Shown: positions 8,295 through 20,693, numbered from the stretch's first letter. The stretch is DNA of 64,000 nucleotides from Caldilineaceae bacterium (GCA_022823185.1 JAJDXQ010000014.1:1-64000), one strand, 5' to 3'. Notes: a model not told the origin generated them from the letters alone. Numbers and translations: made by a program.

Positions 8295-9534
8295 AGCGGA
8301 GGGCGTCGATGGGGTTGAGACGGCTGGCGCGGTAGGCGGGGTAGATGCCGAAGAAGAGGCCGACGGCCATGGAGAAGAAGATGGCGATGGCGATGGCGTC
8401 GAGGCCGACGACGGCGCTGAAGTTGTCGATGAAAGAGGTGGCGGCGACGGCTCCGCCGGCGCCGAGGAGGATGCCGAGCAGGCCGCCGATGAGGGCAAGG
8501 GTGATGGCTTCGATGAGGAACTGGCTGAGGACGTTGCGGCGTTTTGCGCCGACGGCTTTGCGGAGGCCGATCTCGCGGGTGCGTTCGGTGACGCTGACGA
8601 GCATGATGTTCATGATGCCGATGCCGCCGACGACGAGGCTGATGAAGGCGATGGCGCTGAGGAAGAGGGTCATGGCGCTGAGGATGTCGCCGAAGATGGA
8701 GATGAGGTCGGACTGGTTGATGATAACGAAGTCGTCTTCGCCGCGGAAGGCGATGTTGTGGCGTTCGCGCAGGAGGTCGGTGATCTGCTGTTGGGCGGCT
8801 TCCATGCGGTCTTCGGAGATGACGGCGGCGTAGATGAGGTTGACCTGGTATTCGCCGCTGACGGTGCGGAGGCGGAAGAGGCGGTCCTGGACGGTGGTGA
8901 GGGGGATGAAGATCATTTCGTCGAGGTTTGCGCCGCCGACGCCGGCGCCGCGTTCTTCCATGACGCCGATGACGCGGAAGAGGATGTTGTTGACGCGGAT
9001 GGTCTGGTCGAGCGGGTCTTCGTAGGGTTCGAAGAGTCTGCCGAAGACGTCCGAGCCGATGACGACGACGCGGCTGCGCTCTTCGACGTCGGCATCGGTG
9101 ATGAAGGTCCCGATGGCGGCTTCGCCGGACAGGGCGTCCTGGTAGGAGGCGGTGACGCCGCTGACGGAGACGTCCATGTCATTGCCGGCGCGGGCGATGA
9201 GGGCGTTGCCGCGCACTTCGGGGGCGACGGCGATGACGTCCGGGACGCGCAGGGGGTTGTTGATGGCGTGGCTGTCGGCGAGGGTGAGGACGCCGCGTTC
9301 GCGGCCGCGTTCGCTGGGGGGGCCTTCGCTGAGCTGGCCGGGGAAGACGTAGAGCAGGTTGGTGCCGAGGCTGGTGAACTGGTCTATGAAGAATTTTTCG
9401 ACGCCGCGGCCGATGCTCATGAGCGCGATGACGGCGCTGACGCCGATGATGATGCCGAGCATGGTGAGGGCGGAGCGCAGCTTGTTGGCTGCGAGGGCGA
9501 GCATTGCGACGCGTGTGGATTCGAAGAGGTTCAT
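8287..9534 (-). CDS. MacB-type ABC transporter permease
   Basis: A 415-residue FtsX/MacB permease. One membrane segment lies near residues 20-40 (LTMLGIIIGVSAVIALMSIG). A large extracytoplasmic MacB core domain follows, then three C-terminal membrane segments (about 285-400), the first ending in a typical GIMNIMLVSVTERTREIGLRK block. It acts with the ATPase gene 46 bp upstream and the membrane-fusion adaptor further upstream, as in MacAB-type export or mechanotransmission systems. The substrate cannot be told from sequence; peptides, lipids and drugs are all possible. The full family length is present. Confidence 0.93.
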   Translation of the reverse strand: MNLFESTRVAMLALAANKLRSALTMLGIIIGVSAVIALMSIGRGVEKFFIDQFTSLGTNLLYVFPGQLSEGPPSERGRERGVLTLADSHAINNPLRVPDVIAVAPEVRGNALIARAGNDMDVSVSGVTASYQDALSGEAAIGTFITDADVEERSRVVVIGSDVFGRLFEPYEDPLDQTIRVNNILFRVIGVMEERGAGVGGANLDEMIFIPLTTVQDRLFRLRTVSGEYQVNLIYAAVISEDRMEAAQQQITDLLRERHNIAFRGEDDFVIINQSDLISIFGDILSAMTLFLSAIAFISLVVGGIGIMNIMLVSVTERTREIGLRKAVGAKRRNVLSQFLIEAITLALIGGLLGILLGAGGAVAATSFIDNFSAVVGLDAIAIAIFFSMAVGLFFGIYPAYRASRLNPIDALRYE

Positions 9535-9537
9535 GAC

Positions 9538-9602
9538 GGCAGTGGTTAGTGGATAGTGGTTAGTGGATAGTGGTTAGTGGTCAGTGGTCAGTGGTTAGTG
9601 AC
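9538..9602. repeat. AGTGGWY heptamer tandem array overlapping a gene end
   Basis: About nine GTGGTTA/GTGGATA/GTGGTCA heptamers lie between the ATPase and permease genes. The array supplies the last ATPase codons (SLTTDH) and its stop codon at 9581-9583. Confidence 0.85.
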
Positions 9603-10369
9603 TGCTGGGCGGGTTGGGTTTGGTTGGATTGGTCGCGTTCGATGCGGCCGTCGCGGAAGTGGATGACGCGGCCGCAGTATTGGGCGATTTCGGGGTCGTG
9701 CGTGACGAAGACGATGGTGATTCCCTGTTCGCGGTTGAGGCGTTGGAGGAGGTCCATGATTTCGTCGCTGGTTTTTGTATCGAGATTGCCGGTGGGCTCG
9801 TCGGCGAGGATGAGCTTGGGCTGGTTGATGAGGGCGCGGGCGATGGCGACGCGCTGCTGCTGTCCGCCGGAGAGTTCGTTTGGTTTGTGATCGCGGCGGT
9901 CGTCGAGGCCGACGAGGCGGAGGGCCTGGGCGGCGCGCTGGTGGCGGTCGCGGCCGCTGATGCCGGCGTAGAGGAGGGGGAGCTCCACGTTGGCCTGGGC
10001 GGTGGTGCGGGGGAGGAGGTTGAAGCTCTGGAAGACGAAGCCGATTTTGAGGCTGCGGATCTCGGCGAGGCTGTTGTCGTCGAGGACGCCGACGTCGGCG
10101 CCGTCGAGGCGGTAGAGGCCGGTGGTGGGCACGTCGAGGCAGCCGATGATGTTCATGAGGGTGGATTTGCCGCTGCCGCTGGGGCCCATGATGGCGACCA
10201 TTTCGCCGAAGCGAATGGTGAGGTCGACGCCGCGGAGGGCGTGCACCTCCATGTCGCCCATTGTGTAGACTTTGGTAAGCTCGAGGGCTTCGATGACGGA
10301 ATGCGCGCCGGCGGGGGGATCGGAGCCGTTGGGTGATGGGTTGTCTGTGTCAGAGAAGCGTTTGAACAT
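9581..10369 (-). CDS. MacB-type ABC transporter ATPase
   Basis: A 262-residue nucleotide-binding protein of the LolD/MacB class. Walker A is GPSGSGKS, the Q-loop lies in [10 protein letters not shown], the signature is [15 protein letters not shown], Walker B is [12 protein letters not shown], and the switch His is in VTHD. It energises the permease encoded just downstream. Its final six residues (SLTTDH) come from the heptamer repeat, so the natural C-terminus was probably slightly different before the repeat arrived. A TATATATA promoter-like element lies upstream. Confidence 0.94.
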   Translation of the reverse strand: MFKRFSDTDNPSPNGSDPPAGAHSVIEALELTKVYTMGDMEVHALRGVDLTIRFGEMVAIMGPSGSGKSTLMNIIGCLDVPTTGLYRLDGADVGVLDDNSLAEIRSLKIGFVFQSFNLLPRTTAQANVELPLLYAGISGRDRHQRAAQALRLVGLDDRRDHKPNELSGGQQQRVAIARALINQPKLILADEPTGNLDTKTSDEIMDLLQRLNREQGITIVFVTHDPEIAQYCGRVIHFRDGRIERDQSNQTQPAQQSLTTDH

Positions 10370-10479
10370 GAGGGGCAGTTATTAGTTTCCGGTTTCGAGT
10401 TTGTCGTGGCTGGCGGCTGCGTGAATGGTTATGTTGAATATCATTTTGTCCATAGCGGGGCACGGAGCGTTTCTTTCCT

Positions 10480-10514
10480 TATATATATAGGGGCCGGGAG
10501 GGGTCGGTTGCCAA
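10480..10514 (-). promoter_or_regulatory. Possible internal promoter before the ABC ATPase
   Basis: On the minus strand TTGGCA (10509-10514) precedes TATATATATA (10480-10489) by about 19 bp. The 189-bp gap between the adaptor and ATPase genes is long for one operon, so an internal start is plausible. Confidence 0.35.
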
Positions 10515-10558
10515 GTCTGGGTTTATTTTGGGTATATTGCGGTTTGTGTCAAGGGCGG

Positions 10559-12034
10559 TTAGTTGCCGCCGAAGATGGCGCTGCGCAGCTGGTCTTCGCT
10601 GCTGGAGCGGATGAGGGCGATCTGGTCTTCGTCGCTGAGGCCGGCGAGGACCTGGGTGAAGCGGTCGTTGCGCAGGCCCATTTCGATCTCCTGGAGGGAG
10701 GGGACGTCGTTGATGATTTTCTGGACGAAGGCGCGGCCGGATTCGCGGTCGAGCTGGATGAAGCGGTTGGGGACGCGGAGGATGTTGTCGACCTGGGCGG
10801 TGGTGATGATGGCGGTGGCGCTCATGCCGGCGCGCAGCTGGGCGTCGGTGGTGTCAGGCACGATTTCGACTTCGTAGGCGACGACGCCGCCGACGTCGCG
10901 TGCGGTGGGCGAGACTTTGGTGACCTGGCCGGTGATGTCGGCGTCGGGCAGGGCGTCGAGGCTGAGGCGGACGATCTGTCCGATCTGGACCTGGCGGACG
11001 TCGAGCTCGTCGACGAGGACGGTCATGTGGAAGCTGACGAGGTCGGTGAGGACGATTGCGGGCAGCGCGCCGCCGCCGTAGAGCTCGCCCTGGCGCAGGT
11101 TGACCTGGCTGACGACGCTGGTGATGGGGGCGTAGAGCATGGCGTTGTTGAGGGTGATCTCGGCCTGCTGCTTGCTGAGCTCGGCCTGGCGGACCTGGGC
11201 GCGAGAGATTTCGAGGTCTTCGGCGGAGGGGCCTTCGAGGAGCGCGTCGAGGGCGTCCTGGGCGACGAGCAGGTTGCTGCGCGCCTGGCGGACGCCGAGC
11301 TCGGCCTGGGCGATTTGGGCGAGGGCGGCGGCGATCTGGGCTTCATCGGCTCCCTTTTGCGTGAGCGCGAGCTGGGCCTGCGCGACTTCGAGGGCGATGG
11401 TGTTCTGTTCGAGCTGGACGGCCTGGGGGGAGGCGCCGGCGTCGGGGAAGTTCTTGACTTCATCGTAGGCGCTCTGGGCCTGGCGCACGTTGACGGCGGC
11501 CTGGCGGACCTGGGATTCCTGGACGGCGATCTCTTCGGGGGAGGCGCCGGCGATGAGCTCGCGATAGCTGGCCTGGGCGCTGGCGAGGGTGGCTTCGGAG
11601 CTGGCGACGCTGGCCTGGGCGACGGTTACGTTGGCCTGGGAGGCGATGATATCGGAGTCGGAGGGCGGTTTTTCCAGTTTATCGAGCTGGGCACGGCTGA
11701 TTTGGAGAGAGACTTCGGCTTGTTCGAGCGCCAGGGAGGCGTCGGTGACGTCGAGCTGGGCGAGGAGCTGGCCGGCCTCTACGGGCTGGCCGACGGAGAC
11801 GAGCACCTGCTCTACGCGGCCGCTGGCGCGAAAGGAGAGGGCGACCTCAGCTTCGGGTTCGATGCTGCCGGTGGCGCTGACGGTGCTGCTGATTGTGCCG
11901 CGTTCTACGGAGACGGTTTCGTAGGAGGGCTGTTCGTCGAGTTGGGCGCGGCTTTCCTGGAAGCGCTGGAAACCGAACCAGCCGGCGGCTCCGAGAACGG
12001 CGAGAGTGATGATCGCGGTCAACAGTCTTTTCAT
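10559..12034 (-). CDS. MacA/HlyD-type periplasmic adaptor (membrane fusion protein)
   Basis: A 491-residue protein with an N-terminal membrane anchor (residues 4-22). The biotinyl-lipoyl-like half-motif (ASGRVEQVLVSVGQPVEAGQ) comes next. Residues about 95-290 form a very long alpha-helical hairpin rich in Ala/Gln, followed by the second lipoyl half and beta-barrel (LYAPITSVVSQVNLRQGE). Start ATG 12034 has GGAGG upstream. In MacAB-like systems this adaptor couples the permease to an outer envelope layer. The unusually long hairpin, with several repeated QxxL segments, is suited to spanning a thick wall (inference). First gene of the operon. Confidence 0.92.
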   Translation of the reverse strand: MKRLLTAIITLAVLGAAGWFGFQRFQESRAQLDEQPSYETVSVERGTISSTVSATGSIEPEAEVALSFRASGRVEQVLVSVGQPVEAGQLLAQLDVTDASLALEQAEVSLQISRAQLDKLEKPPSDSDIIASQANVTVAQASVASSEATLASAQASYRELIAGASPEEIAVQESQVRQAAVNVRQAQSAYDEVKNFPDAGASPQAVQLEQNTIALEVAQAQLALTQKGADEAQIAAALAQIAQAELGVRQARSNLLVAQDALDALLEGPSAEDLEISRAQVRQAELSKQQAEITLNNAMLYAPITSVVSQVNLRQGELYGGGALPAIVLTDLVSFHMTVLVDELDVRQVQIGQIVRLSLDALPDADITGQVTKVSPTARDVGGVVAYEVEIVPDTTDAQLRAGMSATAIITTAQVDNILRVPNRFIQLDRESGRAFVQKIINDVPSLQEIEMGLRNDRFTQVLAGLSDEDQIALIRSSSEDQLRSAIFGGN

Positions 12035-12097
12035 CTCTAAGGGCCTCCGCGGCTCGGGATGTCGTTTTCAGCCTGTCGCGAAAGGATGGGCAAGGCA

Positions 12098-12103
12098 ATT
12101 ATA
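12098..12103 (-). promoter_or_regulatory. Probable -10 box (TATAAT) for the export operon
   Basis: A perfect TATAAT on the minus strand lies about 65 bp before the adaptor start. Any -35 box (TTCGCG, 18 bp upstream) is weak. Confidence 0.4.
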
Positions 12104-12283
12104 GCGACAGACCGCGCTGCGCGCGAATCGCGCCGGTCTCGAACTGGCCAGCCATTCGTTTGCCGGTCCTCTTTAATGCAGTACGGAAACCGGTGACAGC
12201 GGTTTCATGTCACGGGGAGCCGGCATCTGTTTTTGTATTTCGGATATGATACAGCCGGCGGGAGGGGGCGTCTGTAAGGGTAA

Positions 12284-12320
12284 CCCCATTCCCGCGGCTC
12301 AGGCGCTGGCGGGAATGGGG
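12284..12320 (-). terminator. Terminator-like hairpin after the six-FN3 gene
   Basis: A perfect 12-bp inverted repeat, CCCCATTCCCGC (12284-12295) and GCGGGAATGGGG (12309-12320), with a 13-nt loop. It begins 8 bp past the stop at 12329. The T-tract is short, so it may slow rather than fully end transcription. Confidence 0.6.
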
Positions 12321-12328
12321 ATTGGGGA

Positions 12329-14110
12329 TCAGGGGGTTGCGCTTACATGTTCGGACCAGGCGCTTTCCTTGCTGTCGCCGGCGTGGGCGCGCAGGGTGTA
12401 GTAGTAGGATGTGCCGGCGGCGCCGCTGGAGTGGGTGAAGGTTGTGGCTGTGAGGGCGCCGTCATCGAGTTGTTGCCAGCCGCTCACGCTGTCGGCGACC
12501 CAGAGCTCGTAGGTTTCGGCTCCGGGAACAGGCAGCCAGGTGAGGAGGACCTGGCCGGCGGAGGCGGTTGCGGAGAGGACGGGGGTGGTGAGTTCGCCGA
12601 GCACGGTGGCTTCGGCATGGTCGGACCACAGGCCCTCTTTGTCGTCTGCGGTGAGGGCGCGGAGGGCGTAGTAGTAGGTGTTGCCGATGGTCAGGCCGGT
12701 GTGATTGTAGGTGGTGACGGTCAGGGAGCCGTCGTCGAGCCGGTACCAGTCGGCGCTTTCCTCCCAGGCCCAGAGCTCGTATTTGGCGGCGCCTGCCACG
12801 ACATCCCAGGAGAGGGTATTCTGGCGGACGCCGGGGGTGGCGGTGAGGTTGGGGGCGGGGAAGGCCCCTTCAACGATGGACTCAGTTTCCTGGGACCAAG
12901 GGCCTGGCGTGCCGTCGGCAGCAAGGGCGCGAACGAGATGGTGGTAGTGCGTTCCGGGGGTCAGGTCGTCATGGGTGAAGGAGGTCGCGGTGAGGGCGCC
13001 GTCGTCGAGGCGTTCGCGGTCGGCGTGGTCTTTTTCGGCCCAGAGTTCATAGGCGGCGGCGCCTGTCACCGGCTGCCAGCTGAGCGAGATGAAGCCGATG
13101 GCGGCTGTGGCGGTAAGGGCGGGGGCGGTGAGGCCATTGGTGGGTGTGGCTTCGGCTTGCTGGCCCCACGGGCCCTTGTGACCGGAGGCGGCAACGGAGC
13201 GTGCAGTGTAATAGTATGTCTGTCCGATGCCAAGACCCGAGTGGATGAAAGAGGTGTCTGTTCCTGAGAGAGAGCCATTGTCGATCTGTTGCCAGGCAGC
13301 GTCGCTCTGGCGCGTCCAGATTTCGTAGCCGGCGGCGTCGGAAACGGTCTGCCAGGTGAGCGTAACCTGGGCGGCGCCGGCGGTTGCGGTGAGAGTGGGG
13401 GGAGACAGAGCGGCATTGGTGGTGGCGTATACTTGCGCGGACCAGGGGCCGGGCGCGTCGTCCGCGTTGAAGGCGCGGATCTGGTAGTAGTAGGTGACAC
13501 CGACGGTGAGATTGGCATGGGTGAAGGAGGTGGTTGCGCTAATCAGCTGGCCGGCGTCTATCCGCTGCCATTCGCCGTCGCTTTCCCAGGCCCAGAGCTC
13601 ATAGGTGTTGGCGTCTGTGACGGGCTGCCAGGAGAGGTCGTTCCTGGCGGGGCCGGGGGCCGCGGTGAGGACCGGGGCGTCGAGGTCGGCGAGTACGGTG
13701 GCATGGACTTCGGAGGACCAGGGGCCTTTTTCGCCGGAGGAGGAGACGGCAAGCCCGGCGTAGGTGTAGATGTCGCCGGGGAGGAGGTTTGTATGGGTGT
13801 AGATGGTGGTCGTGCTGATGAGCGTGCCGGCGGCGAGTTCTTCCCAGGGGTTGGCTGCCAGCCGGAACCAGAGCTCGTAGCTGTGGGCGTCGGTGACGGG
13901 CTGCCAAGCGATGGTGATTTCTCCCTCGCCGGCGGTGGGGACGAGTTCGGGCGCGGCGAGCGCGGTCGCGGGCTGCGACGCTCCCGGAACGAGCGGTTCC
14001 GGCTCTGACAGGGGGAAGGAAAGGTCGAACTGGTTGGAAGGGAGCGCGTAGGCCAGGACGGCGAATACAGCGGCGATGAGAAAGGCGCTCAGGGTAAGTA
14101 GACGTTTCAT
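12329..14110 (-). CDS. Exported protein made of six FN3-like repeats
   Basis: A 593-residue protein with a signal peptide (residues 1-23, KRLLTLSAFLIAAVFAVLAYA). Six beta-sandwich modules of about 90 residues follow. Each has the pattern W..V..A..YELW..., a THxxL..G..YYY turn and ending W(S/G).. before the next module. The modules match those of the broken zincin gene at 1-2475 and the LRR protein at 21554-22969, so they form one local exported family. No enzyme domain is visible. Likely role: adhesion or surface display (inference). The upstream region carries no obvious operon partner. Confidence 0.85.
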   Translation of the reverse strand: MKRLLTLSAFLIAAVFAVLAYALPSNQFDLSFPLSEPEPLVPGASQPATALAAPELVPTAGEGEITIAWQPVTDAHSYELWFRLAANPWEELAAGTLISTTTIYTHTNLLPGDIYTYAGLAVSSSGEKGPWSSEVHATVLADLDAPVLTAAPGPARNDLSWQPVTDANTYELWAWESDGEWQRIDAGQLISATTSFTHANLTVGVTYYYQIRAFNADDAPGPWSAQVYATTNAALSPPTLTATAGAAQVTLTWQTVSDAAGYEIWTRQSDAAWQQIDNGSLSGTDTSFIHSGLGIGQTYYYTARSVAASGHKGPWGQQAEATPTNGLTAPALTATAAIGFISLSWQPVTGAAAYELWAEKDHADRERLDDGALTATSFTHDDLTPGTHYHHLVRALAADGTPGPWSQETESIVEGAFPAPNLTATPGVRQNTLSWDVVAGAAKYELWAWEESADWYRLDDGSLTVTTYNHTGLTIGNTYYYALRALTADDKEGLWSDHAEATVLGELTTPVLSATASAGQVLLTWLPVPGAETYELWVADSVSGWQQLDDGALTATTFTHSSGAAGTSYYYTLRAHAGDSKESAWSEHVSATP

Positions 14111-14490
14111 TTGTTTCCTGTTTGTGCGATCAGTATTGTGTTGCGTCGTACTTTACAGTGTTGGAGAGACCAAGAGAAGTCTCAGGCGGGAAACACTTGC
14201 GAAATGTCTGATGGCTCATTGTAAAACGGGAGGGGAAAAAAATAAATCGGTTCGAGGGCGGATGGGAGCGGGTTTCCGGACATGTTGGCATATCGGCTGG
14301 GATTTGGAGGGGATTGGGATGTGAAGCGTACAGGAGCGATCACTCGGGGCGAAGTTTAACAGCGGGCGCGGCAGGCATTTTCAAGGCGGGTTCAGCGGAC
14401 GGGTTGGCACCCGTTGCCGGGAATCCAGGGGGCCTGGAGCCGGCAACGGGCGGTCTGTTTTTGGCGGGCCGCGGTGACGGCAAGCGGCGT
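14111..14490. other. Intergenic region, no gene seen
   Basis: It separates the FN3 gene from the dehydrogenase gene and holds one strong hairpin at 14410-14450. No coding frame has a ribosome site or family signature. Confidence 0.6.
14410..14450 (-). terminator. Hairpin downstream of the beta-hydroxyacid dehydrogenase
   Basis: A perfect 11-bp inverted repeat, CCCGTTGCCGG and CCGGCAACGGG, with a 19-nt loop, 40 bp past the stop at 14491. A T-rich run follows only on the plus side. Confidence 0.45.
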
Positions 14491-15378
14491 TCAGGCGATC
14501 TTCATGCCGCTGAGGTTTTCAAGGGCTTTGACGAGGGCATGGTTGCCTTCTTCGCCGAGCCCCATCTGCTGGAGTGTGCGATAGAGGTTGAAGATCTGGC
14601 CGGTGAGGAGAACGGGGACGCCGAGGGCATCGGCTTCCTGCAGGATGAGGCGGACGTCTTTTTGCTGGAGGTCGATGGTGAAGCCTGGGCGCCAGTCGCG
14701 CTGGATGATTTGCGGGCCGCGGTTGGCAAGCATCCAGCTGCCGGCGGCTCCGCCGGAGACGGCGTTGAGGCATTTTTCGAGGTCGACGCCGCCGGCCTGG
14801 GCGAAGACGAGGGCTTCGCTCATGGCGAGGCAGTGTCCGACGACGAGGATCTGGTTGACGAGTTTGACGGTCTGGCCGGCGCCCTGGTCACCGACGTGGG
14901 TGATGGTGTTGCCCATGGCTTCGAAGACGCCTCTGGCGCGTTCGACCTGGTCGGCGTCGCCGCCGATCATGATGCTGAGGGTACCGTTGGCGGCGCCTTC
15001 GCTGCCGCCGCTGATGGGCGCGTCGAGCATTTTGACGCCTTTGGCGTTGAGCTGGGCGGCGATTTCGATGGTTGCCTGGGGGCTGATGGTGCTGCAGTCG
15101 ATGACGAGGGAGCCCTCGTTGGCGCCGGAGAGGATGCCGTTTTCGCCGAGGATGACTTCCTGGACGTCCGGGGTGTCGCTGACGCAGACGATGGTGATGT
15201 CGCTGTTGGCGGCGACGTCAGCGGGGCTGGCGCCGGCGGTTGCTCCTGCCTCGACGAGTGGGTCCATGCGGCTGGAGGTACGGTTCCAGACACGCACGCT
15301 GAATCCGGCTTTGAGAAGGTTGCGGGTCATGCCCTGACCCATGATGCCAAGGCCGACAAACCCGACGCGCTGATTCAT
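14491..15378 (-). CDS. NAD(P)-dependent beta-hydroxyacid dehydrogenase (3-hydroxyisobutyrate dehydrogenase / tartronate semialdehyde reductase family)
   Basis: A 295-residue enzyme of the normal family length. The N-terminal Rossmann dinucleotide site is GFVGLGIMGQGM. The substrate-binding block is DAPISGGSEGA at about residue 120. The catalytic Lys lies in GQTVKLVNQ at about 170. The C-terminal domain is all-helical. The family oxidises or reduces 3-hydroxy acids such as 3-hydroxyisobutyrate, 2-hydroxy-3-oxopropionate or glyoxylate. The neighbours do not fix the substrate, so a narrower name is not justified. Cytoplasmic. It stands alone, with a hairpin downstream. Confidence 0.9.
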   Translation of the reverse strand: MNQRVGFVGLGIMGQGMTRNLLKAGFSVRVWNRTSSRMDPLVEAGATAGASPADVAANSDITIVCVSDTPDVQEVILGENGILSGANEGSLVIDCSTISPQATIEIAAQLNAKGVKMLDAPISGGSEGAANGTLSIMIGGDADQVERARGVFEAMGNTITHVGDQGAGQTVKLVNQILVVGHCLAMSEALVFAQAGGVDLEKCLNAVSGGAAGSWMLANRGPQIIQRDWRPGFTIDLQQKDVRLILQEADALGVPVLLTGQIFNLYRTLQQMGLGEEGNHALVKALENLSGMKIA

Positions 15379-15514
15379 GCTATTGTTCCTCCTGTTGTGA
15401 TCGGTGTGGAGTCGATGCTCGCGGAGGGCTTATGATATGCGCGTTTGGGGGAAAAGACAAAGGGCGGTGGTCGGTGGGAAGTGGGCAGAAACTGCAGGGG
15501 CGGGGTAGGGGGCG

Positions 15515-15787
15515 TTAGTCGGGCGGGGGCGCGTCGGGCGGGGGCGGGTCGCCGGTGGGTGAGTCGGGCGGGGTTGGGTTGCCGGGGGGTGAGTCGGGCG
15601 TGGGCGAGTCGCCGGGGGATGAGTCGGGCGCGGGCGGGGGCGTTGGATGATTGACCGGGTCCGGGTCCGAGCCGTTTGGGAGGGGGCCCAGTCCGCTGAA
15701 GAGGGCGGTTAAGAGCGCCAGGGCTGCGATGGAGATGAGGACCAGCGCCAGAATCGTGAGGCCGGCTTTTTTGTTGCTTGCAGCCAT
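15515..15787 (-). CDS. Small membrane protein with Pro/Asp/Ser repeat tail
   Basis: A 90-residue protein. Residues 9-33 (LTILALVLISIAALALLTALF) form one membrane helix. Residues 40-90 are a degenerate repeat around SP-GD-PTPPD, made almost only of Pro, Asp, Ser, Gly and Thr. GAGAG lies about 9 nt before ATG. The DNA of the tail is a G-rich degenerate tandem repeat. It lies 130 bp downstream of clpC on the same strand. No known family; real coding is likely but not certain. Confidence 0.5.
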   Translation of the reverse strand: MAASNKKAGLTILALVLISIAALALLTALFSGLGPLPNGSDPDPVNHPTPPPAPDSSPGDSPTPDSPPGNPTPPDSPTGDPPPPDAPPPD

Positions 15788-15918
15788 TGTTATCCGCTCT
15801 CTTCAGCTTTTGTGTCGGGACGGGGGTTCATGGAGTTCAGAGGGAGGAAGAAACGAGGACTCCGCGGGCGGAGTCCTCGATTGGTTGCGCGTCTGCGCGA
15901 TGCAGGCAGGGGCGGGGG

Positions 15919-18534
<2,616 letters not shown>

Positions 18535-19048
18535 GGGTTCATTCCCTCGATAATCGTTTTCCTGCTTGTATGCAAACGGACAGAAGGTACTATACCATAG
18601 AGGCCAACCGGCTGCCGTAATCGGAATTCCGTTTTGCTCCGCCGCGTCGTTCGGCGTCCGTTTGCCGTTGATGCCGAATATGCTGACCTCAGGCGACGGA
18701 CAAAATGGAGGCGCATCGCAGCGCATGGCCGCAAGAAGAAGGGACCGGGCGCTTATCGGAAGGTAAGGTGCGATTGGCGGCCTGGGGTCGGGGAACCGTT
18801 GGACTGGACCGGCGCGGTGGTGGAAAGTGGGGGCCGGGCCGGCGGTTTTGGCTCACCATGCTGGCACTGTTGGCTGCTGATGTATTGTACCGACGGCCCG
18901 GCAGTTTTGTCAATTCAGCAAAAAACGTGTCGGACGGAATGTCCGACACGTTTTGGCGGTTTTGGTTCCTGCCAGGCGCGTAGGCTGCTGGCGGCAGAAT
19001 GGCGGCGCGGCACCTCTTTTCGGGGGAGGGGGAGGCGGCGGCCGGGCT
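18535..19048. other. Intergenic region between clpC and the S1 gene
   Basis: No gene seen. It carries the S1 terminator at 18926-18950. The part nearest clpC has a TATAGT-type box on the minus strand (about 18591-18596) but no well-spaced -35. Confidence 0.5.
18926..18950 (-). terminator. Intrinsic terminator of the ribosomal S1 gene
   Basis: A perfect 10-bp stem CGTGTCGGAC/GTCCGACACG with a 5-nt loop. On the minus strand it is followed by six T, and four T follow on the plus strand, so it could act in both directions. It lies about 100 bp past the S1 stop. Confidence 0.85.
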
Positions 19049-20452
19049 CTACATTACGGCTTCAACGACTTCCGGGGCTCCGGAGGGTTCGGTCTGTTCA
19101 TCAGCGGCGTTGTCCGGGCTGGTCGCGTTTTGGGCGTTTTCGGTGGTTGCTTCGATTTCGGCGGCGCCGTTTTCGGTGATTTCAGCGGCCGGGGCGCCCG
19201 TTTCGTTTGACGCGCCGGCGGAGTTGTCCGCTTTTTCTTCAAGTGGGGCGGGTTCCCAATCGAACTCGACCGTTTCCTCTTCGGGCGCGACCTGTTTGAG
19301 GCTGAGGCCCATGCGGCGTCTTTCGGTATCGATGCGAATGATACGAAGCTCCAGCTCCTGACCTTCGGAGACGACCTCGCTGGGATGGGTGATGCGCTGT
19401 TCGGCGAGTTCGCTGATGTGAATGAGGCCCTCGATTGAGTCACTTTCGAGGCGTGCGAAGGCGCCAAAGTGGACCAGTTTGGTGATGAGGCCGCGCACGA
19501 TCTGGCCGACTTCGTAGCGGTCGGGCACGGTTTCCCACGGTTCGGGCAGCAGTCGGCGGAGGCTGAGGCCGATGCGTTTGCGGTCCCGGTCGACGTTGAG
19601 GACCATGACCTGGAGTTTTTCTCCGATGGAGACCACTTCGCTGGGATGGTTGATGCGTCCCCAGCTGAGTTCGCTGAGATGGATGAGGCCGTCAGCGCCG
19701 CCGAGATTGACGAAGGCGCCGAAGTCGGCGAGGCTGCTGACGACGCCCTCGCAGACGGAGTTTTCTTCGAGTGTTTTGAGCAGTTTCTCCTTTTGTTCGC
19801 GACGCCATTCGCGGATGGCGACGCGCTCAGACAGGATGAGACGGTTGCGGCGGCGGTCAAGGTCGATGACCTTCATGCGCAGTTCGGCGTCCATCAGTTT
19901 CATCCAGCGGTTGTCGGGTTCACCTTCGGTGATCTGCTGGGCCTGGCTTTCGCTGCTGAGCTGGCTGGCGGGGACGAAGCCGCGCACCTGGCCGATTTTG
20001 ACAATCACGCCGCCCCGGTTGAAGCCGGTGACGGAGCCAGTGAACATTTCCTGCGATTCCAACAGTTCTTCGGCGTGTTTCCAGTCGCTTTCGGCGCGGG
20101 CCCTGGTGATACTGAGGAGCAGATTGCCGTCGCGGTCTTCGCGCATGACGTAGACGGGCACCTCGTCTCCGACGGTCATTTCCCGGAATTCGCCTTCGAG
20201 ACGGTCGACCTCGCGGCCGGTGACGATTCCTTCGGATTTGTATCCGATGTCGACCAGGAGTTCGCCGGCGCGTTTATCGACGACAACGCCATGGCGGATG
20301 TCCCCGGATTGGGGCTGGTTGACATAGGAATCGTCGAATTCCTGCAGGAGGAGGGCCATTGGATGGTCGTCGCTGGGTGGGGCCTCATCCAAATCTTCTT
20401 GCAAGAAATCTGCGTTTGGATCCATTACTGCGGCTGCTTGCTGGTTTGACAT
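19049..20452 (-). CDS. rpsA: 30S ribosomal protein S1 (four S1 domains)
   Basis: A 467-residue protein with four S1 RNA-binding beta-barrels at about residues 50-118, 135-215, 230-300 and 315-385. Barrels 3 and 4 have the classic [15 protein letters not shown] and [19 protein letters not shown] signatures. The Ala/Glu/Thr-rich tail of about 75 residues is presumably unstructured. S1 helps the 30S subunit bind mRNA; four-domain forms are usual outside the Proteobacteria. It is a single-gene unit with a strong terminator downstream. Confidence 0.93.
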   Translation of the reverse strand: MSNQQAAAVMDPNADFLQEDLDEAPPSDDHPMALLLQEFDDSYVNQPQSGDIRHGVVVDKRAGELLVDIGYKSEGIVTGREVDRLEGEFREMTVGDEVPVYVMREDRDGNLLLSITRARAESDWKHAEELLESQEMFTGSVTGFNRGGVIVKIGQVRGFVPASQLSSESQAQQITEGEPDNRWMKLMDAELRMKVIDLDRRRNRLILSERVAIREWRREQKEKLLKTLEENSVCEGVVSSLADFGAFVNLGGADGLIHLSELSWGRINHPSEVVSIGEKLQVMVLNVDRDRKRIGLSLRRLLPEPWETVPDRYEVGQIVRGLITKLVHFGAFARLESDSIEGLIHISELAEQRITHPSEVVSEGQELELRIIRIDTERRRMGLSLKQVAPEEETVEFDWEPAPLEEKADNSAGASNETGAPAAEITENGAAEIEATTENAQNATSPDNAADEQTEPSGAPEVVEAVM

Positions 20453-20693
20453 GACTGTCTTACTTCCTCCAATAAAAATAGATTTTAACGGCAGTTACGT
20501 GCTGACGTTGGCGGAAAACATATGGACGCGAAATAGATACGGAACTCCAGGGTAAACTGATTTTGATTAAGCGCAATCCTGCCAGCGTTGGGCGCGCTTT
20601 TCGACATTCTAATCAGTGCAAGCCAGGGGGAATGCACTACTCTGAACGGTATTTGTGGGGCGAAGACGGCTCTGTCTTCTTTGTGGAAAGGTA

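Noticed and set aside
7912..9549. 545-codon plus-strand frame opposite the MacB-type permease
   Set aside because: Antisense shadow: Asp/Glu/Ala/Val-rich without any family motif, while the minus strand has complete MacB features.
10406..12040. 544-codon plus-strand frame opposite the adaptor gene
   Set aside because: Antisense shadow of a well-supported MacA/HlyD-type gene; no ribosome site.
20659..20680. Terminator after the RidA gene (GAAGAC/GTCTTC stem)
   Set aside because: The stem is only 6 bp and no T-run follows in the direction of transcription.
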